Shown one piece after another: positions 20,907 through 29,315 of a DNA stretch of 41,637 nucleotides (positions are counted from its first letter, which is position 1; each line of letters opens with the position of its first letter). Made by a program: the position numbers and the translations under genes. The notes beneath the pieces were generated by a model. That model did no database searches, had not been told where the DNA came from, and saw only the letters and a program-made list of their open reading frames with translations. The stretch is from IMG/VR virus record IMGVR_UViG_3300035698_009435, positions 1-41,637 of that record; one strand, written 5' to 3'. This DNA is from a virus.

Positions 20907-21088
20907 TGGAAAAAATACTAAATAAAATACTAATGTTTTTTAACGGAGATGTTGTAGATGCCATAAGATGGCTAAAAGAACCTAAACCTGCACTGGAAGG
21001 GCTATCTCCTTTGGAGTGGGAAGAAAAGAATGATACAGTAGAAGTATTAAAACTAATTAATAGTTTAGTTCAGGGAGTTTATAGTTAA
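20906..21088 (+). CDS. Stand-alone DUF2384 (Xre/MbcA/ParS antitoxin-type) domain protein
   Basis: A protein of 60 aa matching the toxin-binding domain of Xre/MbcA/ParS antitoxins: FNGDVVDAIRWLKEPKPALE, GLSPLEW, and a C-terminal VLKLINSLVQGVYS. In type II systems this domain neutralises RES toxins, which deplete NAD+. Here it lacks the usual N-terminal DNA-binding part and no RES toxin is nearby. It is coupled to both terminase genes (TAATG upstream, 1-nt gap downstream). It could block a host toxin, or have been adopted as a packaging accessory. Confidence 0.75.
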   Translation: MEKILNKILMFFNGDVVDAIRWLKEPKPALEGLSPLEWEEKNDTVEVLKLINSLVQGVYS

Positions 21089-21089
21089 T

Positions 21090-22658
21090 ATGAAAATAAA
21101 AAAGAAAAGTGATGAGTATTCTTTGTATGACAGTTGGATGAGTGATGCGTATTTGTTTGTTAAAGAGGCCATAGGTGTAGATTCTATATCAAACCAACAA
21201 AAGGAAGCTCTAAATGCTTTATCAAGGCTTGTTAACTTAAAAATTAATTATTCTCTAGGTATTGAAATGTCAAAAGCTGATATGGAGATGGCCACAAAGA
21301 GAGGAATTAGTATAATGAGTGGTAGGGGTTGTGGAAAAGATGCTTTTGCTGCTTGGGCAATACTTTGGTTTCTGTTTTGCTTTAATGATGAGACTAATAA
21401 ACCTAAGATTCCTTGTATTGGGCCAAATGAAATGCAACTTAAGACTGTTTTATGGGATGAGATCAGAAAATGGCTTAGTCATAGTAAAAAAATATACGGA
21501 AAGAACAGTATTTTATATAATCACATAGTATACCAAAAGAAAAAGGTATTTATGGATGTTGAAGCAAAAGACAATGAAGCAGTTGGTGCATTTATAAGAA
21601 CTGTCAACTCAAGGGCCGATGGGAATGAGCAGATAGCTGCTGTTTCAGGCCTTCACAGCGAATATATGATGTGTGTCTTAGACGAAGCTCCAGGAATACC
21701 AGAAACGGCGTACAACACACTTAGAGAGTCTCTGACACAAAAGGTTAATTTTATACTAATGATATTTAATCCAACAAAAAACACAGGATATACGTATGAC
21801 TCTCATTTTGATCCTAAAGTTAAAAAAAGTTGGATATGTTTGAGATGGAACGCAGAAAAGAGTGATAATATATCCAAGGTAGGATTACAGTTTATTAAAG
21901 AGTTAGAAGATAATTATGGAAGAGATAGTGATATTTTTAGAATAAGTGTATTAGGGTTGCCTCCAATAGGAGGAAGCAATGTAACAATACCAATAGACTC
22001 AATATATGATGCAGTAAGAAGAGATGTATTCCCTTCAAAAGAAGATTCTTTAATACTTGGAATAGATGTAGCCAGTGATGGAGAAGATTTAAGTGTTATA
22101 TGCGCAAGAAGAGGATTGGATGTAACTAAAATAACAACCTCAAATAGTGATGAGATAAAATTTACTGAAGAATTAAGCAGTTATATGTACAGAACCAAAC
22201 CTAAAGTTGTATGTATAGACAGTATAGGCTACGGAGGAACAGTTATTAAGTTATTAAGAAATGAAGGGCATAAGGGAGTTAAAGGTTTTTGTTCGGTAGG
22301 CACTCCTAGAAATAAAATTAAATATGAGAATTTAAGAGCAGAATTATGGCTAGATAAGATTAGGCCACTATTTTTAGAGGGGCTTGTATCAATACCTAAT
22401 GATCCTCAACTAATTGCTGAATTATCAATAATTAGGCATGAGATATCAGAAAATACAGGTAAAATGAAAATTTGGTGTAAACGAGCTTTGAAAAAAGAAG
22501 CTTCAAGGCAAGGGAAACAAATAAAGTCTCCTAATAAAGCAGACGCTTTAGCTTACAGCTTTTCAGTTAATGATCTAGCCCATAGACCTGACTCAGCCTA
22601 TAATTTAGATGAAGAAATAGAAGAAGAGTCACTAAAAGATAATTGGATGGTGTTATAA
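21090..22658 (+). CDS. Large terminase subunit (ATPase/nuclease)
   Basis: A protein of 522 aa. Walker A-like SGRGCGKD (Lys83), Walker B MMCVLDEA (Asp198, Glu199) and coupling motif LMIFNPT form the packaging motor. The RNase H-like nuclease has GIDVASDGED (Asp325), VVCIDSIGYGG (Asp376) and a late KADALAYSF. It translocates DNA into the prohead and cuts it at headful. Order with portal, scaffold and coat matches P22-type phages. Confidence 0.93.
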   Translation: MKIKKKSDEYSLYDSWMSDAYLFVKEAIGVDSISNQQKEALNALSRLVNLKINYSLGIEMSKADMEMATKRGISIMSGRGCGKDAFAAWAILWFLFCFNDETNKPKIPCIGPNEMQLKTVLWDEIRKWLSHSKKIYGKNSILYNHIVYQKKKVFMDVEAKDNEAVGAFIRTVNSRADGNEQIAAVSGLHSEYMMCVLDEAPGIPETAYNTLRESLTQKVNFILMIFNPTKNTGYTYDSHFDPKVKKSWICLRWNAEKSDNISKVGLQFIKELEDNYGRDSDIFRISVLGLPPIGGSNVTIPIDSIYDAVRRDVFPSKEDSLILGIDVASDGEDLSVICARRGLDVTKITTSNSDEIKFTEELSSYMYRTKPKVVCIDSIGYGGTVIKLLRNEGHKGVKGFCSVGTPRNKIKYENLRAELWLDKIRPLFLEGLVSIPNDPQLIAELSIIRHEISENTGKMKIWCKRALKKEASRQGKQIKSPNKADALAYSFSVNDLAHRPDSAYNLDEEIEEESLKDNWMVL

Positions 22659-22882
22659 TGGAAACTTCAAAATGTGAAAAATGTGATTCAGATAAATTAA
22701 GCTATGTAGATGTACGACATGATCGTATTTCTGTACAGTGTGATAGCTGCAAGGAAACTGGCCCTCCAGGAGATACAAATAAAGAGGCATCTAAAAAATG
22801 GAATGTTATTATGAAAAATTCTAAATTATTAGATAAACTACGATATAAAATATTTTTATTAAAACAAAAAAGGAGTAAATAA
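22658..22882 (+). CDS. Lar-like restriction-alleviation zinc ribbon protein
   Basis: A protein of 74 aa starting at ATG 22658, which overlaps the terminase stop (TAATG). CEKC (Cys6, 9), CDSC (Cys28, 31), GP and EASKKWN follow the order of the Lar restriction-alleviation family (C..C-GS, C..C-G..G, eA...WN). Lar from the Rac prophage reduces type I restriction. The basic C-terminal helix is extra. The zinc ribbon may do something else here. Confidence 0.6.
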   Translation: METSKCEKCDSDKLSYVDVRHDRISVQCDSCKETGPPGDTNKEASKKWNVIMKNSKLLDKLRYKIFLLKQKRSK

Positions 22883-22884
22883 CT

Positions 22885-24990
22885 ATGGCTAAAGGAAATG
22901 GAAAAGGAGAATTACTTACTACCTCAAAAGAAAAAAGACATTCTCATATAGTGTATTTAAGTAAAACAGACCCTCAATTAAATATAACAACAGTAGATAA
23001 AAAACATAACCATCCAGTTGAAATGGTGGAAGAAGGCATATATCAATTGGGAGAAGCTGATGGACATACTCATGAGCTTATAGATATAGATTTATCTAGA
23101 AAAGAAAAAAAGATAGATGAAAAAGAAGTTGTAGCTGATATTTTAGATTTATGGAATTTGGCACTTGAGTGGGAAGATGAGTATAGAGTACAAGGAATAG
23201 AAAGTGAGGAGTTTAGAAGAGGTGAAATGTGGCCAGCAGGAGTTAAGGCTAAAAGAAACAAACAGCATAAAGCTAGTCATACTGTTCCTCTTATAAACAG
23301 AAAGTTAAATGTATTAATAGGAGTACAAAGACAAAATAAAACTTCTGTTAGTTTAACTTCTACAGAGGGCGGAGACTTTGCTATTGTTGATATTTTAAAT
23401 GCTATTATAAAACATGAACTATATAAGAATGATTACCAAAAAACTAAATCTGATGTTTTTGAAGATGTTATTGTTACAGGTAGAGGCAATTTCCATATTT
23501 ATGTTGATAGAACTGAAGACTTAGAAGGAAAAATTGTAATTGAGAAATTTAATTGGGAAGATGTAGTATTTGGCCCTCATGATGATCCTTATCTAAAAGA
23601 CTGTGAATATCAAATAAAAATGAAATGGACAGCAGAGAATAAACTAAAAAAATTATATCCTAACAAGAGTGAAGATTTCAAGCAAATGGTAGAAATATAT
23701 AATAATAAAGAATTTGAACCAAGTTCTCTATCCAAAGAGATTTTTAAAAAGAATAAAAAGAGCTTAAAAATAAGAACTTTAGAATTTACAGGAAAAGAAT
23801 ATGAAGATTATTTTATACTAGTTAATTCTAATGATGGTTTTGTTTTGGATATTTCAAATATTGAGACACTACTTCAAACTAAAATAAAAACACTTGATTT
23901 TTTTGAAATAATAAAAAGAGTCAAGACTAGTTTTAAAGTAACAAAACTTGCAGGTACTATTTTCCTTGAAAGTTTTATTTCAAAATTTGATAATTTTTCA
24001 ATAGTTCCTTCCTATGCAAATAAAAGAGGACAATTTATATGGGGAAAAATGGAAGAGGTTAAACCAGTACAAAAAGAATATAACTTTAGACACTCTCAAT
24101 TAACAGAGTTAGTTAATTCAGCTACTGGAGGTTGCAAGTTTACAGATGATGATACTTTTTCAAGTACAAAAGATGAAAAAGAGTTTAAGAAAAATGCCAA
24201 TAACCCTTCAGCAGTAGTTAAATTGAATAGTACAGATAGACCTCCTACAACGTTACCACCTACAGCATACCCTTCAGCACTGATTCAAACTTTAAATCTA
24301 ATTGAAGCAGATATTAACAAGGTAATTGGAGTTCCAGATGAAATGTCAGGTGATACAACAAATGCAAGATCCTCAGTAGCAATGCAAAGAAGACAAGCAG
24401 GAGGAATGCTTGGAAATGAATATTTATTTGATAACCTAAGAACATCTCAAAAAGTGTTGGGAAGGTTATTAATTCAAGCAATCAAAGAAGCATATACTCC
24501 TTACAAAATACTTAGAATTTTAGTAAACCAAAATGTATTAAAAGTTATGGAAGGCCAAGAACCAGACACAGCAGGAATGAATAAAGAAACAGGAGAACCT
24601 AAATTAATATCAGATTATGAACCACAAGATTTAATACGAGTTATTAGAGAGATATGGGAAAATGATGATCTGTTAAAGTATGATATAAAAGTAGAAGAAA
24701 GTTCAGACAGTCCAAGTCAAAGAAGAACTGATCTAGCTATGATATTAGATCATGGGGATAAGTTGTTTGGTACTCATCCAGAGTTATTACCATTAATATT
24801 TTTGGATCTTACTGATTTACATGACAAAGAAAAATACATATCAATGATACAACAAGCAGATTCAAATGCAGCACAGCAAGCGACTTCAGAAATGGAACAA
24901 AAGAAACAACAAACTATAGTTCCAGCACAAATAAAAGCACAAGTAGAAATGGCTAAATTAAAAGATAAGCAAGGAGGTGAAAGTAAGTAG
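22885..24990 (+). CDS. Portal protein, P22-like
   Basis: A protein of 701 aa, near the 725 aa of P22 gp1. The core (from about 120) has the family's pattern: GEMWPAGVKAKR, VPLINRKLNVLIGVQRQNK, DVIVTGRGNFHIYVD, and SSVAMQRRQAGG near 495. The C-terminus is a Gln/Lys-rich helix. It forms the dodecameric DNA gateway. The first 70 residues are unusual, with three HxH motifs (His19/21, 41/43, 61/63) at 20-22-residue spacing that could bind metal. Confidence 0.88.
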   Translation: MAKGNGKGELLTTSKEKRHSHIVYLSKTDPQLNITTVDKKHNHPVEMVEEGIYQLGEADGHTHELIDIDLSRKEKKIDEKEVVADILDLWNLALEWEDEYRVQGIESEEFRRGEMWPAGVKAKRNKQHKASHTVPLINRKLNVLIGVQRQNKTSVSLTSTEGGDFAIVDILNAIIKHELYKNDYQKTKSDVFEDVIVTGRGNFHIYVDRTEDLEGKIVIEKFNWEDVVFGPHDDPYLKDCEYQIKMKWTAENKLKKLYPNKSEDFKQMVEIYNNKEFEPSSLSKEIFKKNKKSLKIRTLEFTGKEYEDYFILVNSNDGFVLDISNIETLLQTKIKTLDFFEIIKRVKTSFKVTKLAGTIFLESFISKFDNFSIVPSYANKRGQFIWGKMEEVKPVQKEYNFRHSQLTELVNSATGGCKFTDDDTFSSTKDEKEFKKNANNPSAVVKLNSTDRPPTTLPPTAYPSALIQTLNLIEADINKVIGVPDEMSGDTTNARSSVAMQRRQAGGMLGNEYLFDNLRTSQKVLGRLLIQAIKEAYTPYKILRILVNQNVLKVMEGQEPDTAGMNKETGEPKLISDYEPQDLIRVIREIWENDDLLKYDIKVEESSDSPSQRRTDLAMILDHGDKLFGTHPELLPLIFLDLTDLHDKEKYISMIQQADSNAAQQATSEMEQKKQQTIVPAQIKAQVEMAKLKDKQGGESK

Positions 24991-24992
24991 AG

Positions 24993-25021
24993 TTGACTTT
25001 ATTCCACAAAAGTGTTATAAT
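24993..25021 (+). promoter_or_regulatory. Sigma-A promoter before scaffold/capsid genes
   Basis: TTGACT (24993-24998), 17-nt spacer, TATAAT (25016-25021): near-perfect vegetative promoter. It would boost the scaffold, capsid and decoration genes. Confidence 0.8.
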
Positions 25022-25041
25022 TATAATAGAGTCATAGTTAT

Positions 25042-25080
25042 AAATATGTCCACTCCTTAGTTTCTAAAGAAGACATATTT
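25042..25080 (+). promoter_or_regulatory. Inverted repeat in scaffold leader
   Basis: AAATATGTC and GACATATTT flank 21 nt, starting about 20 bp after the TATAAT box. It could be an operator overlapping the early transcribed region or an mRNA stem. Confidence 0.45.
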
Positions 25081-25097
25081 TATAACATTCCATAAGC

Positions 25098-25122
25098 AAC
25101 CTACTCCTGTTAAAGGAAGGTT
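25098..25122 (+). promoter_or_regulatory. Hairpin before scaffold ribosome site
   Basis: AACCT-AC-TCCT-GTTAA-AGGA-AGGTT folds with a 2-nt bulge, 5 nt before the AGGAGG of the scaffold gene. It may tune translation; TCCT could alternatively pair with the AGGAGG. Confidence 0.4.
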
Positions 25123-25142
25123 AATCTAGGAGGAAACAGAAT

Positions 25143-25973
25143 ATGACAGACGAAAACAATAAAGATTTAGAGGAAGAAGCTACAGAACAAGCAGAAGACG
25201 AAACTTTAGATCAAAATGCCACCACAGCAGCAGAAGAAGATAACCAAGAAGAAGATAGTAATGAAGATAAGAAAGATGAAGACACAACCCAGGACACAAA
25301 AACTAAGGAAGAGGAAATTGGTAAGGTTAAGTATGATCTAGAAATGTCAGAAAAAAGAAGGCAAGATCAGGACAAGTATATAGGAAAATTGCACAAGGAT
25401 AGGCTAAGAGCAACTCAAGAAACTGAGAAGCTAAAAAAACTACAGGAAAAAGCAGATAATGCTTTTGAAGAAGGAGACGTTTCAAAAGGACGTTCCTATG
25501 TAGAGGATGCAGCACTTATAAAAAGTGAATTAGAAACTTTAAATGCAGCACAGCTTAAATTTGAAAATAGATCCAGGATATTAGATACAGTTCCTAATTT
25601 TGAAGAATTAAAAACTGATATAATAGAATATGCTAAATCAACAGGAGTTTCTGATGAAATGTTAGAAACTTTTAAAGAAGACCCTTTCAAGTTCAATGCA
25701 GACAATGTTATACAATATGCGAAAGCTGTTTTAAAAGATAGACATATAAAAACTCTAGAAGGAGAAATTGTCAATCTAAAAAGACAAAATCCACAAATTG
25801 TAAAAGACATTAAGAAAGCCACTGAACATACTACTATGACAAACAAAGCAGGAAGTTCAGAAGTTAATGCTAAAGATAAAATAAATTTAGATATGACTTC
25901 AGAGGATATAGCAAAAATGTCATACGAGGAAAGAGCTATTTTATTGAAAAACCTCCAATCCGAAAATGAATAA
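25143..25973 (+). CDS. Scaffold protein
   Basis: A protein of 276 aa. The first 65 residues are extremely acidic; the middle (65-140) is a long charged coiled coil and the C-terminus has a short helical region ending in basic and acidic helices. Composition and position between portal and coat are those of phage scaffold proteins. Start after AGGAGGAAACAGAAT. Confidence 0.8.
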   Translation: MTDENNKDLEEEATEQAEDETLDQNATTAAEEDNQEEDSNEDKKDEDTTQDTKTKEEEIGKVKYDLEMSEKRRQDQDKYIGKLHKDRLRATQETEKLKKLQEKADNAFEEGDVSKGRSYVEDAALIKSELETLNAAQLKFENRSRILDTVPNFEELKTDIIEYAKSTGVSDEMLETFKEDPFKFNADNVIQYAKAVLKDRHIKTLEGEIVNLKRQNPQIVKDIKKATEHTTMTNKAGSSEVNAKDKINLDMTSEDIAKMSYEERAILLKNLQSENE

Positions 25974-25988
25974 GGATGGTGAACTAAC

Positions 25989-27008
25989 ATGTCTAAATCA
26001 AGTATTGCTACAAGCGCAGTGTTAGCTAAAAAAGTATACATTGCACAATTAGTAGAAGATACCAGAAAAACAACATACTTCAAAAAATTTGAAGGTGGAA
26101 CAGAGGCCATAATTACAGTTAATACAGACCTTCAAAAAGGTAAAGGCGAATCTATTGTTATACCAATGGTTCCAAGATTAACAGGTAATGGTGTCGAAGA
26201 AGGCACTGAATTAACAGGAAGAGAAGAAGCTATCACTACTTACAACCAAACTGTAACTTTAAAACAGTACAGGAACGCTGTTAGAGATGATGGTGCTATG
26301 ACTCGTCAAAGGACAGCTTTTGATTTTGATAAAGCGTCTGAACAAGCTTTAATGAACTGGTATGCAGAAAAAGAAGATCAATTAGTTTTTGATGCTTTAA
26401 CTGCTACAGCTCCAACTAAAGTTGCATATAGTGTTGCAGGTGTAAATACCTTACAAGACACAGCAGCAACTGCAAAAGCTGCCTTAACAGCAGTGGATGT
26501 TATCACTCCCGATCTACTTTCTTTTGCAAAAGCATGGTTGACAACAGGTGGTAATAGAGATCAAACTCCACTACGTCCAGTAAAAGTTGAGGGAAAAAAC
26601 TATTATGTTGTTCTTGTACATCCAGATGTACTTCATGATATGCATGAAAATCCAGCTTTCCAACAAGCAGCAAGAGAAGCTTTACAAAGAGGTACAGAAA
26701 ATCCAATCTTTAGTGGCTCTTCTTATATCTATAATGGATTTGTTATTCATGCTCATCAAAATGTGCCAATTGCACTTGATGGTGGTGGGGCAGCAATTCC
26801 ATGGTCTGCATGTGTTATCTTAGGACAACAAGCATTGCTTAAAGCAGTGGGCAGAGAGCTTAAAATAATTTCTACCAATTTTGACTATGAAAATGAATGG
26901 AGTCATGCTGTTGATTTTATACAAAAAACAGACAAAACTAAATTCAATAATCTTGATTATGGAACAATGGGATTATATGTAGCTAGAACACAAATTAGTG
27001 ATCTGTAG
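25989..27008 (+). CDS. Major capsid protein, N4-gp56 family
   Basis: A protein of 339 aa with family features: an N-terminal helix then KKFEGG, GKGESIVIPMVPRLTG, LKQYRNAVRDDGAMTRQR, WYAEKEDQLVFDAL, and YYVVLVHPDVLHDM near 205-215. HK97-like fold expected. It follows the scaffold with a good ribosome site (AAGGATGG). Combination of an N4-type coat with P22-type portal and tail genes is seen in other podovirus groups. Confidence 0.9.
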   Translation: MSKSSIATSAVLAKKVYIAQLVEDTRKTTYFKKFEGGTEAIITVNTDLQKGKGESIVIPMVPRLTGNGVEEGTELTGREEAITTYNQTVTLKQYRNAVRDDGAMTRQRTAFDFDKASEQALMNWYAEKEDQLVFDALTATAPTKVAYSVAGVNTLQDTAATAKAALTAVDVITPDLLSFAKAWLTTGGNRDQTPLRPVKVEGKNYYVVLVHPDVLHDMHENPAFQQAAREALQRGTENPIFSGSSYIYNGFVIHAHQNVPIALDGGGAAIPWSACVILGQQALLKAVGRELKIISTNFDYENEWSHAVDFIQKTDKTKFNNLDYGTMGLYVARTQISDL

Positions 27009-27044
27009 AAATAATATTTTTAATTTAAAGGAAGGTGAAATACT

Positions 27045-27467
27045 ATGACAGCTATTGATATTCGTAAAGAATTAACAGACGGAACTTTAGTGCCTGGTAA
27101 TTTTCATGCCCCTCCAGCAGGAATTAAGGGCGAAGTTAAAACTATTACTAGAGATATTGATTGTACCAAACAGTCTTTGCTTGCAGCTAATACTTATGAT
27201 ATTTTCACAGTGGGAGACAATTTAATTCCACTTGAAATTATTGCTAGTGTTAATACAGCAGGTGGAGGTGCAGGGGAAACTCTGGACATTGGTGACGAAG
27301 ACTTAGTAACAAGATTTGAAACAGATCTTGATTTAAATAACACTGGTGTTACTCGAACAATGGATGCAGAAATCGAGTATGCAAGTGAAAAGAAAATCAG
27401 GATTCAGCCAAGTGCTAATCAAACTGATACTATTTTTTCAGTTTCAATGAAATATCTATACAGATAA
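27045..27467 (+). CDS. Capsid-associated protein, paralogue 1
   Basis: A protein of 140 aa, beta-rich, with VPGNF..PPAGI.GEV, TRD.DC and SEKKIRIQPSA. Clearly homologous to the next gene. Its location right after the coat gene and the compact beta composition suggest a head decoration or head-completion protein. Not a named family to me. Confidence 0.65.
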   Translation: MTAIDIRKELTDGTLVPGNFHAPPAGIKGEVKTITRDIDCTKQSLLAANTYDIFTVGDNLIPLEIIASVNTAGGGAGETLDIGDEDLVTRFETDLDLNNTGVTRTMDAEIEYASEKKIRIQPSANQTDTIFSVSMKYLYR

Positions 27468-27504
27468 TATTTTTAATTAAAAACAAACAGAGAGGTGAGA
27501 CAAT

Positions 27505-27924
27505 ATGGCAGCAAAAGACATTCGAACAATAGATTCAAATGGCAAGAAAGTTCCTGGCAACTTTGATTCCCCCCCAGCAGGTGTAAGGGGAGAAGTACGA
27601 AGTATTACCAGAGATTTTGATTGTTCAGTTGAAAATCTTTTGGCAGCTAATACCTATGATATAATGACAGTGGGAGATAATTTAATTCCATTAAATTTTA
27701 TCACAAGTTTTACTACAGCAGAAGGTGCAGGTGATACTTTAGATATTGGTGATGAAGATTCAGTAACTAGATTTGAAACAGCTATTAGTACAAATACTAC
27801 AGCAGTTACACAGACAATGGATGCCGATATTGAATACACAAGTGAAAAGAAAATCAGGATTCAGCCAAGTGCAGATTTAGCAACCTGTGTATTTTCTATT
27901 ACTATGGTGTTTATGTATCGATAA
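27505..27924 (+). CDS. Capsid-associated protein, paralogue 2
   Basis: A protein of 139 aa; roughly 60% of positions agree with the preceding gene, and shared blocks include LLAANTYDI, TVGDNLIPL, LDIGDED and SEKKIRIQPSA. A tandem duplication; the upstream spacers also share ATAATATTTTTAATT. The two may form a hetero-oligomer or decorate different capsid positions. Confidence 0.65.
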   Translation: MAAKDIRTIDSNGKKVPGNFDSPPAGVRGEVRSITRDFDCSVENLLAANTYDIMTVGDNLIPLNFITSFTTAEGAGDTLDIGDEDSVTRFETAISTNTTAVTQTMDADIEYTSEKKIRIQPSADLATCVFSITMVFMYR

Positions 27925-27936
27925 AAAAAAACAAGA

Positions 27937-27967
27937 CCAGGAGCTATCATTATGTGGTGGCTCTTGG
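27937..27967 (+). terminator. Strong 13-bp hairpin downstream of capsid gene cluster
   Basis: CCAGGAGCTATCA and TGGTGGCTCTTGG pair over 13 bp (three G-U) with loop TTATG. The following sequence CAATATTTG is only weakly U-rich, so it may be a leaky terminator or an mRNA 3'-end stabiliser that reduces downstream expression. Confidence 0.5.
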
Positions 27968-27993
27968 CAATATTTGAATAAGGAGGTGGAAAT

Positions 27994-28863
27994 ATGGGAA
28001 ATTCAGCGTTTAGGAAAATAACTCCAAATGGATTGGGTCAAGGTGATTTAGTTAATTATCTAAATGATGTTGAAGCTATTGTTGAGGAAGTTTTAGATGA
28101 TAGAGCTACGGATATTACTCAAACAGCAGAGTGTGTTGCAGAGATCGGTAAATTAGTTACCGATGTTACAGCAGCTAAAACTACTATTGACTTGAATGAT
28201 ATTGAGGTAGCAGCCTGTGTTACCGATAGAGCAGCTTGTAAAACACAGATTGATGCATTGGTAGCAGATGTTACAGCTCTTAGAGCTTATGTTGCAGATG
28301 GAATTTTTATCGCTTCAGGTTTAGCAATAACGGTAGCAGATGAAAAATTCAAAACAGCAGATACAACAGCTTATACTATTAATGGACTACACTACACTAA
28401 AGCAGCAGAAGATAATCTTGTTTTTTCAGCAGGACATACTATTAATACAGCAGCAGGAGCAGGTGATTTTTTTGGTGCATTTTTAATACAAGTAGATGCA
28501 GCAGGAGCAGTAACAACAAAAGTTGTTTCAGCAGATCAAGTGTATGCAACTGAAGCTTTAGCTATTGCAGCACTACCAGCAGCAGATGCAGATAATGCAA
28601 TTTTAGGGTATATAGCAGTAGGAGCAAACAATGGAGCATCATTCACAGCAAACACAGATGATATGACCCCAGCGTCAGATTGTCAGTCAGCTACTTTTGC
28701 AGATGCAACTCTTAAAACAGTGGCAGCTATAACAGCAACAGCAGCAGATGCAGCTACAACAGCAGGCGTAGCAGCAATGGCAGCTATTACAGCAACAGCA
28801 GTAGTAGCTCCAGCAGTAGGAACTATGACTGAGGACGATCCAACAGTTAGTATTGAGGAATAA
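27994..28863 (+). CDS. Virion fibre-like structural protein, 289 aa
   Basis: Residues 20-100 look helical/coiled coil with regular Asp/Ala/Thr. A beta-rich domain (about 100-230) and an Ala/Thr-rich end follow. Acidic overall. The domain order resembles head-fibre or tail-fibre subunits; no exact family recognised. Ribosome site AAGGAGGTGG. Confidence 0.55.
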   Translation: MGNSAFRKITPNGLGQGDLVNYLNDVEAIVEEVLDDRATDITQTAECVAEIGKLVTDVTAAKTTIDLNDIEVAACVTDRAACKTQIDALVADVTALRAYVADGIFIASGLAITVADEKFKTADTTAYTINGLHYTKAAEDNLVFSAGHTINTAAGAGDFFGAFLIQVDAAGAVTTKVVSADQVYATEALAIAALPAADADNAILGYIAVGANNGASFTANTDDMTPASDCQSATFADATLKTVAAITATAADAATTAGVAAMAAITATAVVAPAVGTMTEDDPTVSIEE

Positions 28864-28895
28864 AAAATCAACTAGTAATTGATTGAGAGGGATTA

Positions 28896-28926
28896 AGGGA
28901 AGAAGTAACTAACTTCTCTTTTCCCT
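28896..28926 (+). terminator. Hairpin between structural genes
   Basis: AGGGA-AGAAGT-AACTA-ACTTCT-CTTT-TCCCT forms a stem of 5 and 6 bp with an asymmetric bulge. No clear U-run follows; termination strength uncertain. Confidence 0.35.
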
Positions 28927-28959
28927 CCGGAAGAAATAAAAAATTAAGGAGAGGTGAAA

Positions 28960-29313
28960 ATGATGGGAAGCAAAGGAGTATATAAAAAACTTTTAAACGG
29001 AGTAACAGCAACAGGAGCAGGTGCAGCACATGGATTAGGAACCAACCCAAGTAATAAACATACATTACAGACAGTATTTACAAACAGTGGAGGAGCTGTT
29101 ACAGCACTTACCATAGACTTAGAAGGCAGTTTAGATGGAACTAACTATCAACAAATAGCAACAAAAACATTTGCAGCAGGAGATTTAACTGCAAAAAGTT
29201 ATATGTTTCATGTTACAAATAAACCAGTAAGTCATGTTAGAGCTAATATTACAACATTAACTGAAACAGGCACAACTGCTGTTTCTGCTCATTATCTAAA
29301 TGGGGGTGTTTAA
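28960..29313 (+). CDS. Structural protein, 117 aa
   Basis: ATG 28960 after AAGGAGAGGTGAAA. A beta-rich small protein with LTIDLEGSLDGTNYQQIATKT-like strands, the pattern of a single jelly-roll or Ig-like virion domain. Not named. Confidence 0.55.
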   Translation: MMGSKGVYKKLLNGVTATGAGAAHGLGTNPSNKHTLQTVFTNSGGAVTALTIDLEGSLDGTNYQQIATKTFAAGDLTAKSYMFHVTNKPVSHVRANITTLTETGTTAVSAHYLNGGV

Positions 29314-29315
29314 TC

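Noticed and set aside
25496-26110. Minus-strand 204-codon frame opposite scaffold and capsid
   Set aside because: It is a mirror of the strongly biased coding of the plus-strand genes; no ribosome site or family motifs.
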